The notes beneath the pieces were generated by a model. It was given only the letters and a program-made list of their open reading frames with translations. It searched no databases and was not told the DNA's origin. Positions 35,719 to 43,209 of a stretch of 64,000 nt of DNA are shown one piece after another. Position 1 is the first letter of the stretch. Each line of letters starts with the position of its first letter. Made by a program: the position numbers and the translations under genes. The DNA comes from Methylorubrum populi (GTDB taxonomy: Bacteria; Pseudomonadota; Alphaproteobacteria; Rhizobiales; Beijerinckiaceae), in assembly GCF_002355515.1 (NCBI RefSeq), contig NZ_AP014809.1:5170501-5234500 (forward strand). Reading direction: 5' to 3'.

Positions 35719-36941
35719 GCGCCGAGGAGAAGGGCGGCGCCGCCCGAAAGGCGGCGGGGGCGAAATCCGCCAGCGGCTACTTTCTCGACCCTGCCCGACG
35801 CCCGGCGGCGGCCTTCGCCGTGGGGTTGGGCTGCCTGCTGCTGGCGCTCCACCATGCCGGCCTGCCGCGGCTCGTGCCCTCCTATCTCGCCGCCTGGACC
35901 TGCCTCCTGGCCCTGCCCGCGGGGGCGCTTCCCGTCGTCATCATGATCGAACGGGCGGATGCGTGGCGCCCTCAGCCCGAAACCGCCCTGCTGGAGACCC
36001 TGCGCGGCCTGCTGGTGCTGATGCCGGTGGCCGCGATCCTCGCCCTGCCGATCCCGCTCGCCGCCGGCCTGCTCTACCCGGGTCCGGAGAGCGCCGGGCC
36101 GGACGGGCCGCTCGTCCTGCGCGCGGGTGCGCCGCCCTTCCTCGCCGCCCGCCTCGCCCTCTACTTCGCCCTCTGGACCGGGCTCGCCCTCCTCTTCGCC
36201 CGCCGCGGCGGCGAGCCCTGGGCCAAGGCCGGGCGGATCGACGACGGGCGCGCCGTGCTCGGCCTCGGCCTTCACACCGTCGTCGGCACGCTGGCGGCCG
36301 ACGATCTCGTCATGGCGGTCGGCACCGATCCCGGCCTGCGCTTCCACGCCAGCGCCTTCGGATTGCTGGTGCTCGCGGCGTGGTCGAGCCTCGCGCTCGC
36401 CGCGGCGATCCTGCTCGCGCCGCCCGATGTCGGACCGGCCCGGCGCCGGCACGACCGCCTGACACCGCTCGCCGTGCTGCTCCTCGTCTGGGCCGGCCTG
36501 CACGCCGTGCAGTTCCTGATGCTGGGCGCCGCGGCCGATCCGGAGGCCGCCGCGTGGTACCGGCTGCGCTCGAGCTTCTACGGCCGCGTCCTGGCGCTGT
36601 CCGCCGCCGCCGTCGTGGCGCTCGCCGCCGTCCTCACCCTGCGTCCCGGCGAGAACCGCACCCGGCTCGTGGCGGCGCTCGCCGTCGGGGTTCACCTCGC
36701 CGAGCTGTTCTGGTTCGTCACGCCGGCCTTCCGCGGCGGCTTCCGCCTCGGGCTGACGGATCTCCTGGCCCTCGCCGGCGTCACCGGGCTGGCCCTGGGG
36801 CTGGCGCCCGCAATCCGCCGCCTGATTCCTGGGCTCGCCGTCACTCCGGCCTGGCCGGGCCGGGAGCGCGTGAAGACCCGCGCCGCGGCGGCAGGGGACA
36901 CGGGCCGCAAATCGGTTGTTCGCCCTCCGGAAGCTTTCTAG
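35715..36941 (+). CDS. ActF-like quinol-binding membrane protein
   Basis: 408 residues from the GTG at 35715, overlapping the ActCD stop. A soluble N-terminal stretch is followed by FLDPARRPAAAFAVGLGCLL and about ten helices with GALPVVIMIERADAWRP, FLAARLALYFALWTGLALLF, HTVVGTLAADDLVMAVG and HLAELFWFVTPAF. This pattern matches subunit ActF of alternative complex III, an NrfD-related quinol-binding subunit. With the ActCD fusion it would form a membrane module for quinol oxidation or proton translocation. Identification rests on overall pattern, not on a search. Confidence 0.7.
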   Translation: MSAEEKGGAARKAAGAKSASGYFLDPARRPAAAFAVGLGCLLLALHHAGLPRLVPSYLAAWTCLLALPAGALPVVIMIERADAWRPQPETALLETLRGLLVLMPVAAILALPIPLAAGLLYPGPESAGPDGPLVLRAGAPPFLAARLALYFALWTGLALLFARRGGEPWAKAGRIDDGRAVLGLGLHTVVGTLAADDLVMAVGTDPGLRFHASAFGLLVLAAWSSLALAAAILLAPPDVGPARRRHDRLTPLAVLLLVWAGLHAVQFLMLGAAADPEAAAWYRLRSSFYGRVLALSAAAVVALAAVLTLRPGENRTRLVAALAVGVHLAELFWFVTPAFRGGFRLGLTDLLALAGVTGLALGLAPAIRRLIPGLAVTPAWPGRERVKTRAAAAGDTGRKSVVRPPEAF

Positions 36942-36993
36942 TTTCCTTCACCCCATCCTCGACCCTGCGCGACGCGAAAAGACCCCGGCGACC

Positions 36994-37815
36994 ATGTGCG
37001 AACTGCTCGGAATGAGCGCGAATGTGCCGACCGACATCCGGTTCTCCTTCGCGGCTTTGGCCCGGCGCGGCGGCGAGACCGGGCCTCACGCCGACGGCTG
37101 GGGCATCACCTTCTACGAGGGACGCGGCTGCCGCTCCTTTCACGATCCGGAGCCGAGCGCCCGTTCCGAACTCGCCAAGCTGCTGCGCCGCTATCCCATC
37201 AAGAGCCGCATCGTCGTCGCCCATGTCCGCAAGGCCAATCGCGGGCGCGTCAGTCTCGAGAACACGCACCCCTTCTCCCGGGAGCTGTGGGGCCGGCGCT
37301 GGACCTTCGCCCATAACGGCCAGCTCAAGGGCGTGAAGCGGCTGCCGCTCGGCCGGTTCGAGCCGGTCGGCACCACCGACAGCGAGCACGCCTTCTGCTG
37401 GATCCTGTCCCAGCTCCAGGAACGGTTCCCCAAGCCGCCCCGTGCTGCCACCCTCGAGGCGGCGATCGCCGGCTACGCCCTCACTCTGTCGGAGCTCGGC
37501 GTGTTCAACATGCTGCTCACCGACAGCCGCGTGCTCTACGCGCATTGCGGCAAGCGGCTCTGCTATCTCACCCGCCGGGCGCCGTTCGGAACGGCGACGC
37601 TGATCGACGAGGATTGGCGGGTCGATTTCGCGCAGGAGACCACCGAGACCGACATCGTCACCGTGATCGCCACACGGGCGCTGACCCGGGACGAGACCTG
37701 GACCGAGCTGGAGCGCGGCGACACCCTGGTCCTCACCGACGGGGCGGTGCGGGTGCTGAAGGGGAAGGCGCGGCGCCGGCCACAAACGGAGCCGGAGATG
37801 CGCGGCGCGGCGTGA
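36994..37815 (+). CDS. class II glutamine amidotransferase (YafJ-like)
   Basis: 273 residues from the ATG at 36994, which puts the N-terminal nucleophile Cys at position 2 (MCELLGMSAN) after removal of Met. Other class II glutaminase features: RRGGETGPHADGWGI, VVAHVRKANRG, NTHPFSRELWG and WTFAHNGQLKG. It lacks a synthetase domain, as YafJ and EgtC do, so the amide acceptor is unknown. It starts 52 bases after the ActF-like gene and may be in the same transcript. Confidence 0.9.
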   Translation: MCELLGMSANVPTDIRFSFAALARRGGETGPHADGWGITFYEGRGCRSFHDPEPSARSELAKLLRRYPIKSRIVVAHVRKANRGRVSLENTHPFSRELWGRRWTFAHNGQLKGVKRLPLGRFEPVGTTDSEHAFCWILSQLQERFPKPPRAATLEAAIAGYALTLSELGVFNMLLTDSRVLYAHCGKRLCYLTRRAPFGTATLIDEDWRVDFAQETTETDIVTVIATRALTRDETWTELERGDTLVLTDGAVRVLKGKARRRPQTEPEMRGAA

Positions 37816-37957
37816 GACCGGGGGCCCGCGCCCCGGGACTGTGCGGTTGATCTGCCGCATTCATGCCGCAGGTTCGACGGATCATTCCATGCCAGATCCG
37901 ATTGATCCCTTGCGGGAGGACTGGATTCGGACGTCGTTCGAGCGCCGCGCGGGCCGA

Positions 37958-37998
37958 GCGATACGGTTTTCGCTCGGATCGGGCGGAAACCGTATCGC
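37958..37998. repeat. REP-like palindrome
   Basis: Perfect 12-base arms GCGATACGGTTT (37958-37969) and AAACCGTATCGC (37987-37998) around a 17-base spacer. There is no T-tract, so it is not a standard terminator. Its composition resembles dispersed palindromic elements of Methylobacterium genomes. Confidence 0.7.
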
Positions 37999-38022
37999 CC
38001 TTCACAGTGGCCCTTCACAGTG
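37997..38022. repeat. 13-bp tandem duplication
   Basis: GCCCTTCACAGTG occurs twice in a row (37997-38009 and 38010-38022), directly abutting the palindrome and overlapping its last two bases. Confidence 0.9.
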
Positions 38023-38182
38023 TGCCGATCGTCTTGTGTGCAAGCGTGGCAGTATTTCGCGCGGCGCGGGTGTGCGGTGCGGGGCCGATGCGCTACAACT
38101 ATGTTAAATGCCCCGCCGGGGCGGTCTCCGCGTGCCGTGCCGCCCCGCCGATTGCCGAAATGCCCCGATCGCGAAGTACCCG

Positions 38183-38917
38183 ATGCGCAACGATGCCGAA
38201 GCGACCCTGGATCGTCCCGCGATGACAGACGGCCGTCCGAAACTCTCCGACTCGATCCGGAGCCATCTGGGTGATCACCTTCGCAGCGTCTACGACACGC
38301 TGGGCGCGGGCGAGGACACACCGGTCCGCTTCTCCGAACTGATCGGCAAGCTCGAAGCGGCCCTCAAGGCTCAGGGTGAGCGGGTCGATCCCGAATTCCG
38401 CAACGGCCTGCTCGCCGCGGTCCCGTCCCTGCGGGCCTTCGCCCTGTCGCTGACCTCGAACCCGGCCCGTTCCGACGACCTCGTGCAGGACACCCTGCTC
38501 AAGGGATGGCAGCACCGGGCCCGCTTCCAGCCGGGCACGAACCTCAATGCGTGGCTCTTCACGATCCTGCGCAACATCTTCTACTCGGACCATCGCAAGC
38601 GCGTCCGCGAGGTCGAGGATCAGGACGGCTCCTATGCTGCCCGCCTCGCTACCGCGCCGCATCAGGGCGACCGGCTCGACGTCGAGGATCTGCAGACGGC
38701 GCTCGCCAAGCTGCCGCCGGACCAGCGCGAGGCGCTGGTGCTCGTTGGCGCCGAGGGTGTCTCCTACGAGGAGGCCGCCACGATCATGGGCTGCAAGGTC
38801 GGCACGGTGAAGAGCCGCGTCAGCCGCGCCCGCGGCCGCCTCGCCGAACTCCTCGGCTACGACGAGGAGGATCTCTCCTCCGACCGCTTCATCCAATCGG
38901 CGATGCCGGACGCCTGA
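38183..38917 (+). CDS. EcfG-type general stress sigma factor with N-terminal NepR-like domain
   Basis: 244 residues from the ATG at 38183 (GAAG upstream); ATG 38222 is an alternative that keeps all domains. Residues about 20-65 read SIRSHLGDHLRSVYDTLG then PVRFSELIGKLEAAL, closely matching the NepR anti-sigma pattern (LxxxLRxVYD...PxRFxxLLxxLE). The rest is an ECF15/EcfG sigma factor: region 2 LRAFALSLTSNPARSDDLVQ and GTNLNAWLFTILRN, region 4 LAKLPPDQREALVLVGAEG and GTVKSRVSRARGRLAELLG. EcfG drives the alphaproteobacterial general stress response and is normally held by a separate NepR until PhyR-P removes it. No PhyR gene is in the window. Fusion could give self-inhibition or a scaffold; this is inference. 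Confidence 0.85.
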   Translation: MRNDAEATLDRPAMTDGRPKLSDSIRSHLGDHLRSVYDTLGAGEDTPVRFSELIGKLEAALKAQGERVDPEFRNGLLAAVPSLRAFALSLTSNPARSDDLVQDTLLKGWQHRARFQPGTNLNAWLFTILRNIFYSDHRKRVREVEDQDGSYAARLATAPHQGDRLDVEDLQTALAKLPPDQREALVLVGAEGVSYEEAATIMGCKVGTVKSRVSRARGRLAELLGYDEEDLSSDRFIQSAMPDA

Positions 38918-39239
38918 TCGTCTTAAGGACAGCGCGGACCCGGTCCTCAGAGAGCCGGGTCGTTCGCGAAAGGCACCTGCCCGCCGCTCCTCTGCCAGCG
39001 TGCGGGATTCGTTAAGGAGACGCCGCGCCGCTGACGATGTCGCCGCCGGCCGGTCGCGTCATTTCCTCCGGCGCGATTGGCGGAAGGGCCAAATCGCCCT
39101 GACAGAGCGGCCCGAGCGGGAGTGGAGCGGACTTCCGGCTGCTCGTCGCTTGCGTCACAAGCCGGTTCGGCCGAACCGGCAACCGGTCTTCGGGCCGACC
39201 GACAGGGACGGAGAGCCCTGTCGGTTCGAGCCTTGGCTG
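38918..39239. other. 322-bp intergenic region between convergent genes
   Basis: Lies between the sigma factor (plus) and a MucR gene (minus). Repeated short GGTTCG/CGAACC-like runs near 39155-39235 may form structure, but no standard terminator was found. Confidence 0.4.
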
Positions 39240-39776
39240 TCAGGCCGCCTTGCGACGGCCGCCGGTCTTGCGTCCCTCACCCGAAGCGGTGCTCTTCCGG
39301 CGCGGCTCAGGCGGCGCTTCCGCGACCACCTCGTCCACGGGCTCCGCAGCCTTGGCGGAGGACTTGCGGCGCTGCTGGCCGAGGCCGAGATCCTTCGCCA
39401 GCGCCGAACGCGCGGCCGAATAGTTGGACGAAACCGTCGGATAGTCGGCCGGCAGACCGTAGCGACGGCGATAACCCTCGATGTCGAGACCGTGCGTCGT
39501 CAGATGCCGCTTGAGCGTCTTGTAGGGCTTGCCGTCGATGAAGGAGATCAGGGCGTCCGGCGTGATCGACTTCTTGATCTGGGCCGGCGTCGCCCGCTCG
39601 ACTTCTTCTTCCTTCGGGGCCTGCGGCGCCGACAGAGAGAGGAGCGCGGCGTGAACCTGAACAATCAGGGCCGGAAGTTCGGGCGATGGCAGGGAATTGT
39701 TCGAGACATAAGCCGAGACGAGATCGGCAGCGAGTTCGATACGATCGTGTTGCGAGACCTGACTTGTTTCAGACAT
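39240..39776 (-). CDS. MucR/Ros-family transcriptional regulator lacking zinc ligands
   Basis: 178 residues. Helical N-terminal oligomerisation region (ELAADLVSAYVSNNSLPSPE), then the Ros/MucR DNA-binding domain SFIDGKPYKTLKRHLTTHGL continuing YRRRYGLPADYPTVSSNYSA and LGLGQQRRK. In classic Ros two cysteines precede the histidines of the zinc finger; here these positions are Ser-Phe-Ile-Asp, so zinc binding is lost, as known for some Mesorhizobium paralogs. The tail is basic and low-complexity. MucR proteins silence AT-rich promoters and control surface polysaccharide and cell-cycle genes. The upstream region is AT-rich, consistent with autoregulation. A paralog lies at 55537-56067. Confidence 0.93.
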   Translation of the reverse strand: MSETSQVSQHDRIELAADLVSAYVSNNSLPSPELPALIVQVHAALLSLSAPQAPKEEEVERATPAQIKKSITPDALISFIDGKPYKTLKRHLTTHGLDIEGYRRRYGLPADYPTVSSNYSAARSALAKDLGLGQQRRKSSAKAAEPVDEVVAEAPPEPRRKSTASGEGRKTGGRRKAA

Positions 39777-40147
39777 TGTACGTGATCCTGTTTGCCCCTC
39801 GTTCTTGTTAGCTAAAAGGATCTAGAAAAGTTTCAAGGCCGGTTCTACGAGTTTTCACGAAAAACGACTGCAAAATTGAGAAAAAGCTCCGATTTGGCCG
39901 ATATTGCCAACGATCAGACCCGATGAGAGGGCAGAACGGGGTTGCTCAAGGTGGTGTGCGCAAGCTGAGGTTCGACGGCCGTCATGATGAGCGCCACCTG
40001 ATTCGGCCATTCAACAAATCGTGAGAGGCAAATTCGGGCTAATCGTGGGTCAAGGGTGATGGAGTCGGGTAACTTCGATGGATTGCGGCAGTTTGAGATC
40101 GTATGCCGCCGCCGATGTGACGGGATTAAAGCGACGCTCTGTCGCGG
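39777..40147. other. 371-bp AT-enriched intergenic region
   Basis: Upstream of the mucR gene; bases 39780-39900 are clearly AT-enriched with many TpA steps and A-tracts, the kind of DNA MucR/Ros proteins bind. No gene is recognised. The distal half is of normal composition. Confidence 0.5.
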
Positions 40148-40555
40148 TTACATACCCGGGAGCATCATCTCGTCGTCTTCGTGCTGGGGAGCGGGCCGGC
40201 TTTGCCTGCAGCGCTCGGGCCTCGTCGGCAGACTGCAGCGATAGACCACTGCATCCGGCGGACCCAGCGTGGCGTTGAGCGGCACCGTGACGGTATCACC
40301 GGAAAAGCGCCAGTTGCGGGTGCCGCGATCCCAGTAGAGCCACACCGTGGTGTCGTGGCCCTTCACGTCGAAGATGGCGGCCTTCTTCGACATCGCCCTG
40401 AGCGTTCGCGGCTCGTAGAGCCCCTTGCGGCGATAGGCGGCGCGGGCCTCCTCGCCCTGGCGGTCGACGAAGGTGTTCTGCACGATCTGAAGGGTCGCCC
40501 CGGGCTTGCGGAGGAATTTCTTGAAATCGCTCAGAGATCGCAAGACCACGGGCAT
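40148..40555 (-). CDS. hypothetical protein
   Basis: 135 residues from the ATG at 40555. The N-terminus is helical and basic (LRSLSDFKKFLRKPGATLQI, VQNTFVDRQGEEARAAYRRKG); the middle has aromatic-rich strands (TTVWLYWDRGTRNWRFSG). Two cysteines (RCSLPTRPERC) lie near the C-terminus. No signal peptide or membrane helix. I do not recognise the family. Codon use is like that of neighbouring genes, which supports it being real. Confidence 0.6.
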   Translation of the reverse strand: MPVVLRSLSDFKKFLRKPGATLQIVQNTFVDRQGEEARAAYRRKGLYEPRTLRAMSKKAAIFDVKGHDTTVWLYWDRGTRNWRFSGDTVTVPLNATLGPPDAVVYRCSLPTRPERCRQSRPAPQHEDDEMMLPGM

Positions 40556-40789
40556 GGCGTCCTTCCAGTCGTCAAGTCACGGACTCATCCTGCATTGTGC
40601 GAGGGCACCTTAGTTCCCGCGAGATGACGGTTATTCCTCACGCGCAAAGGTGGTGTCGGGCGATATCCACGGGAAAACGGCACTGTCCACAGGAGTCGAA
40701 GACTCTCAAGCTCGGCTGTTCGACGCCTGCGGCTCGGCCGCCTCCAGCCGCGGCTTGACCCGTGGGCCGGGCTCGGGCGTTTAGGCCTT

Positions 40790-41965
40790 ATGCTGCTGCA
40801 ATTCTTTACGGGCCTGCGCGAGGCCCGCGTGCCGGTCTCCCTGCGCGAATACCTCACCCTGCTCCAGGCGATGGAGAGCGACCTCGCCGACAAGCGCGTC
40901 GAGGAGTTCTACTTCCTCGCGCGTACGGTCCTGGTGAAGGACGAGGCCAATCTCGACCGGTTCGACCGCGTCTTCGCCTCGGTCTTCAAGGGACTGGAGA
41001 CGCTGGGCGAGGCGGTCGAGCCTGCCGCCATCCCCGAGGAATGGCTGCGCAAACTCGCCGAGAAATACCTGACCGAGGCGGAAAAGGCCGAGTTGAAGGG
41101 GCTCGGCTGGGACAAGCTGTTCGAGACCCTGAAGCAGCGCCTCGCCGAGCAGAAGGAGCGCCACCAGGGCGGGTCGAAATGGATCGGGACCGGGGGCACA
41201 TCGCCCTTCGGCGCCTACGGCTACAATCCGGAGGGCATCCGCATCGGCCAGGACGGCAACCGCAACTTCCGCGCGGTGAAGGTGTGGGATAAGCGCGAGT
41301 TCAAGGATCTCGACGATTCCCGCGAACTCGGCACCCGCTCCATGCGGGTGGCGCTCCGCCGCCTGCGCCGCTTCGCCCGCACGGGGGCGGCCGAGGAACT
41401 CGACCTCGACGGCACCATCCGCGAGAGCGCCCGCAAGGGCTTCATCGACGTGAGGCTCCGTCCGGAGCGGCGCAACGCCGTGAAGGTTCTGCTCTTCCTC
41501 GATGTCGGCGGCTCGATGGACTGGCACGTGGAACTGGCCGAGGAACTGTTCTCGGCGGCGCGCTCCGAGTTCAAGCACTTCGCGCACTACTACTTCCACA
41601 ACTGCCCCTACGAGGCGGTGTGGACCGAGAACCACCGCCGCCACGACGAGCGCATCCCGCTTCTCGACGTGATCCGCACCTATCCGTCCGATTACCGTGT
41701 GGTGTTCGTGGGCGACGCCTCCATGAGCCCTTACGAGATCGCCCATCCCGGCGGCTCGGTGGAGCATTGGAACGAGGAGGCGGGCGAGGTCTGGCTCGGC
41801 CGCGTCCTCGATCATTTCCCGAAAGCGGTCTGGCTCAACCCCGTCCCGGCCGAGCACTGGGCCTACACCCAGTCGATCGGCATGGTCCGCCGGATCTTTT
41901 CCGACCGGATGTTCCCGCTGACGCTCGAAGGATTGGACGGGGCGATGCGGGCGCTGCTGCGATAG
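40790..41965 (+). CDS. VWA domain protein, CoxE-like
   Basis: 391 residues from the ATG at 40790. The N-terminal half (MLLQFFTGLREARVPVSLRE, YFLARTVLVKDEANLDRFD, FGAYGYNPEGIRIGQ) and the C-terminal von Willebrand A domain match the CoxE family. The metal site is FLDVGGSMDWH (Asp238), i.e. DxGxS instead of the usual DxSxS, and GDASMSPYEI is the later conserved loop. CoxE proteins usually work with a MoxR-type AAA ATPase encoded next door to insert metals or activate enzymes; no such gene is adjacent here. It converges on the ferredoxin gene. Confidence 0.9.
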   Translation: MLLQFFTGLREARVPVSLREYLTLLQAMESDLADKRVEEFYFLARTVLVKDEANLDRFDRVFASVFKGLETLGEAVEPAAIPEEWLRKLAEKYLTEAEKAELKGLGWDKLFETLKQRLAEQKERHQGGSKWIGTGGTSPFGAYGYNPEGIRIGQDGNRNFRAVKVWDKREFKDLDDSRELGTRSMRVALRRLRRFARTGAAEELDLDGTIRESARKGFIDVRLRPERRNAVKVLLFLDVGGSMDWHVELAEELFSAARSEFKHFAHYYFHNCPYEAVWTENHRRHDERIPLLDVIRTYPSDYRVVFVGDASMSPYEIAHPGGSVEHWNEEAGEVWLGRVLDHFPKAVWLNPVPAEHWAYTQSIGMVRRIFSDRMFPLTLEGLDGAMRALLR

Positions 41966-41976
41966 GCAGGCGCGCC

Positions 41977-42297
41977 TCAGCCCTGGCGGGCCGGGGTCGT
42001 CACGGTCAGCCCGTCGAGTTCGGGCGTCACGCGGATCTGGCAGCACAGGCGCGAGGTCGCGCGCACGTCCGAGGCGAAGTCGAGCATGTCCTGCTCCATC
42101 GGCTCGGCGGGCCCGACCTTGTCGGCCCAAGCCTCGTCCACGTAGACGTGGCAGGTGGCGCAGGCGCAGGCCCCGCCGCACTCGGCATCGATGCCCGGCA
42201 CATTGTTGCGGATCGCCGTCTCCATGACGGTCGAGCCGACCTCGCCGTCGATCGTGCGGGCCGTGCCGGCGTGATCGACGAAGGTGATCTTGGGCAT
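41977..42297 (-). CDS. 2Fe-2S ferredoxin (adrenodoxin type)
   Basis: 106 residues from the ATG at 42297 ([11 protein letters not shown]). Iron-sulfur ligands are Cys40, Cys46 and Cys49 in [16 protein letters not shown] and a distal Cys in RLCCQIRV; an extra Cys44 and the first Cys of the CC pair are non-ligands. It resembles the ferredoxins that feed P450s or iron-sulfur cluster assembly. No reductase or P450 gene is nearby, so its partner is unknown. Confidence 0.94.
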   Translation of the reverse strand: MPKITFVDHAGTARTIDGEVGSTVMETAIRNNVPGIDAECGGACACATCHVYVDEAWADKVGPAEPMEQDMLDFASDVRATSRLCCQIRVTPELDGLTVTTPARQG

Positions 42298-42507
42298 TCC
42301 TTGCTCCGGGACGTGTCCGCGTCCGCCTGCGATCCTTCGAGGGGCGGCGTGGCGCCTGCTTGCGGGCGACGGAGTCAGAATGCAAGCGGGAAGCCGGCGC
42401 TTTTCCGTCGCGCCGGTCTCGATCCGGCGCCTCTGTGGGCGGATCGGGTCCGGTGAGGCCACGACAAGCCTTCGCCGCGGCGAGAGCGGCCGGACGGTGC
42501 GAGCCCG

Positions 42508-42852
42508 TTACGCCTCCAGGCCGAAGGTCGCGAGTGCTGTCAGAGTCTCGGCCGCGGCGGCCTGAAGGCTCGAGAGGTCCGCTCCCGCGCCGGAGCGGAA
42601 ACCGGCCTCGACGGCGGCGCTCGCCTGCGCCACCCGCATCGCCCCGACGCCGAGGGCCGCGCCCTTGAGGGTGTGGGCGAGGTCGGCCCGCGCCTCGGCC
42701 GGGCGGCCCGCCTCCGCCAGCGCCGGCAGCAGGCGGCGGCACTGGTCCTCGAACAGGCTCAGCACCTCCCGGGCGAGATCCGCGTCGCCGAAGGTCTGCG
42801 CGTCGAGATGAGCGCGGTCGAGCAGGAGCACGGGCTGGTTCTCGGCGTCCAT
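42508..42852 (-). CDS. Hpt domain phosphotransfer protein
   Basis: 114 residues from the ATG at 42852, which has GAGGA nine bases upstream; ATG 42864 is a less likely start. The four-helix Hpt fold has the phospho-accepting His in DLAHTLKGAALGVGA. Single-domain Hpt proteins shuttle phosphoryl groups between hybrid kinases and response regulators. No hybrid kinase gene is adjacent. The body is Ala-rich. Confidence 0.87.
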   Translation of the reverse strand: MDAENQPVLLLDRAHLDAQTFGDADLAREVLSLFEDQCRRLLPALAEAGRPAEARADLAHTLKGAALGVGAMRVAQASAAVEAGFRSGAGADLSSLQAAAAETLTALATFGLEA

Positions 42853-43209
42853 GTCGGTCCTCATGCGCCCTCTTGCGTCCTCGAGCCCACCCCCGCGCCG
42901 AACGGCCTTGCCCGGCCCGCGGATCCGGCCGGCGCGGCGACCTGCCTGTGGGCGGCGGGGGCTATCCACAGCGCAGGCCCGCCCGGGGCGTACCCGTTTA
43001 TGTCTGCACGCGTCAGAACTTGGGGCGAGTGCCCGATCACGGGCCCTGGCTTGGTAACCATTCCGTTAAGGTTTCTTGGGTGCGCCGGGCCGATCGGGTA
43101 TCGGGTGCGGGTTCCGAGGGACTAAGGTTCCTCGGCTAGTCGGGTAAATCCGTCTCCATTGCGGAGGGCGCGTGCTCTGCAGTGGACGGCGATGCGTACG
43201 AGGCGTTGC
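42853..43209. other. 357-bp divergent intergenic region before the giant gene
   Basis: Contains the promoters of the Hpt gene (minus) and the growth-pole-ring-like gene (plus). TAACCATTCCGTTAA at 43056-43070 loosely resembles a CtrA box (two TTAA halves), but spacing and one half are off. Nothing else is recognised. Confidence 0.4.

Larger units (their letters stand above)
37816..38182. other. 367-bp intergenic region with palindrome and tandem repeat
   Basis: Contains the palindrome and the 13-bp tandem repeat listed separately, and presumably the promoter of the sigma factor gene. No match to an EcfG promoter (GGAAC, 16-17 bases, CGTT) was seen here. Confidence 0.5.
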
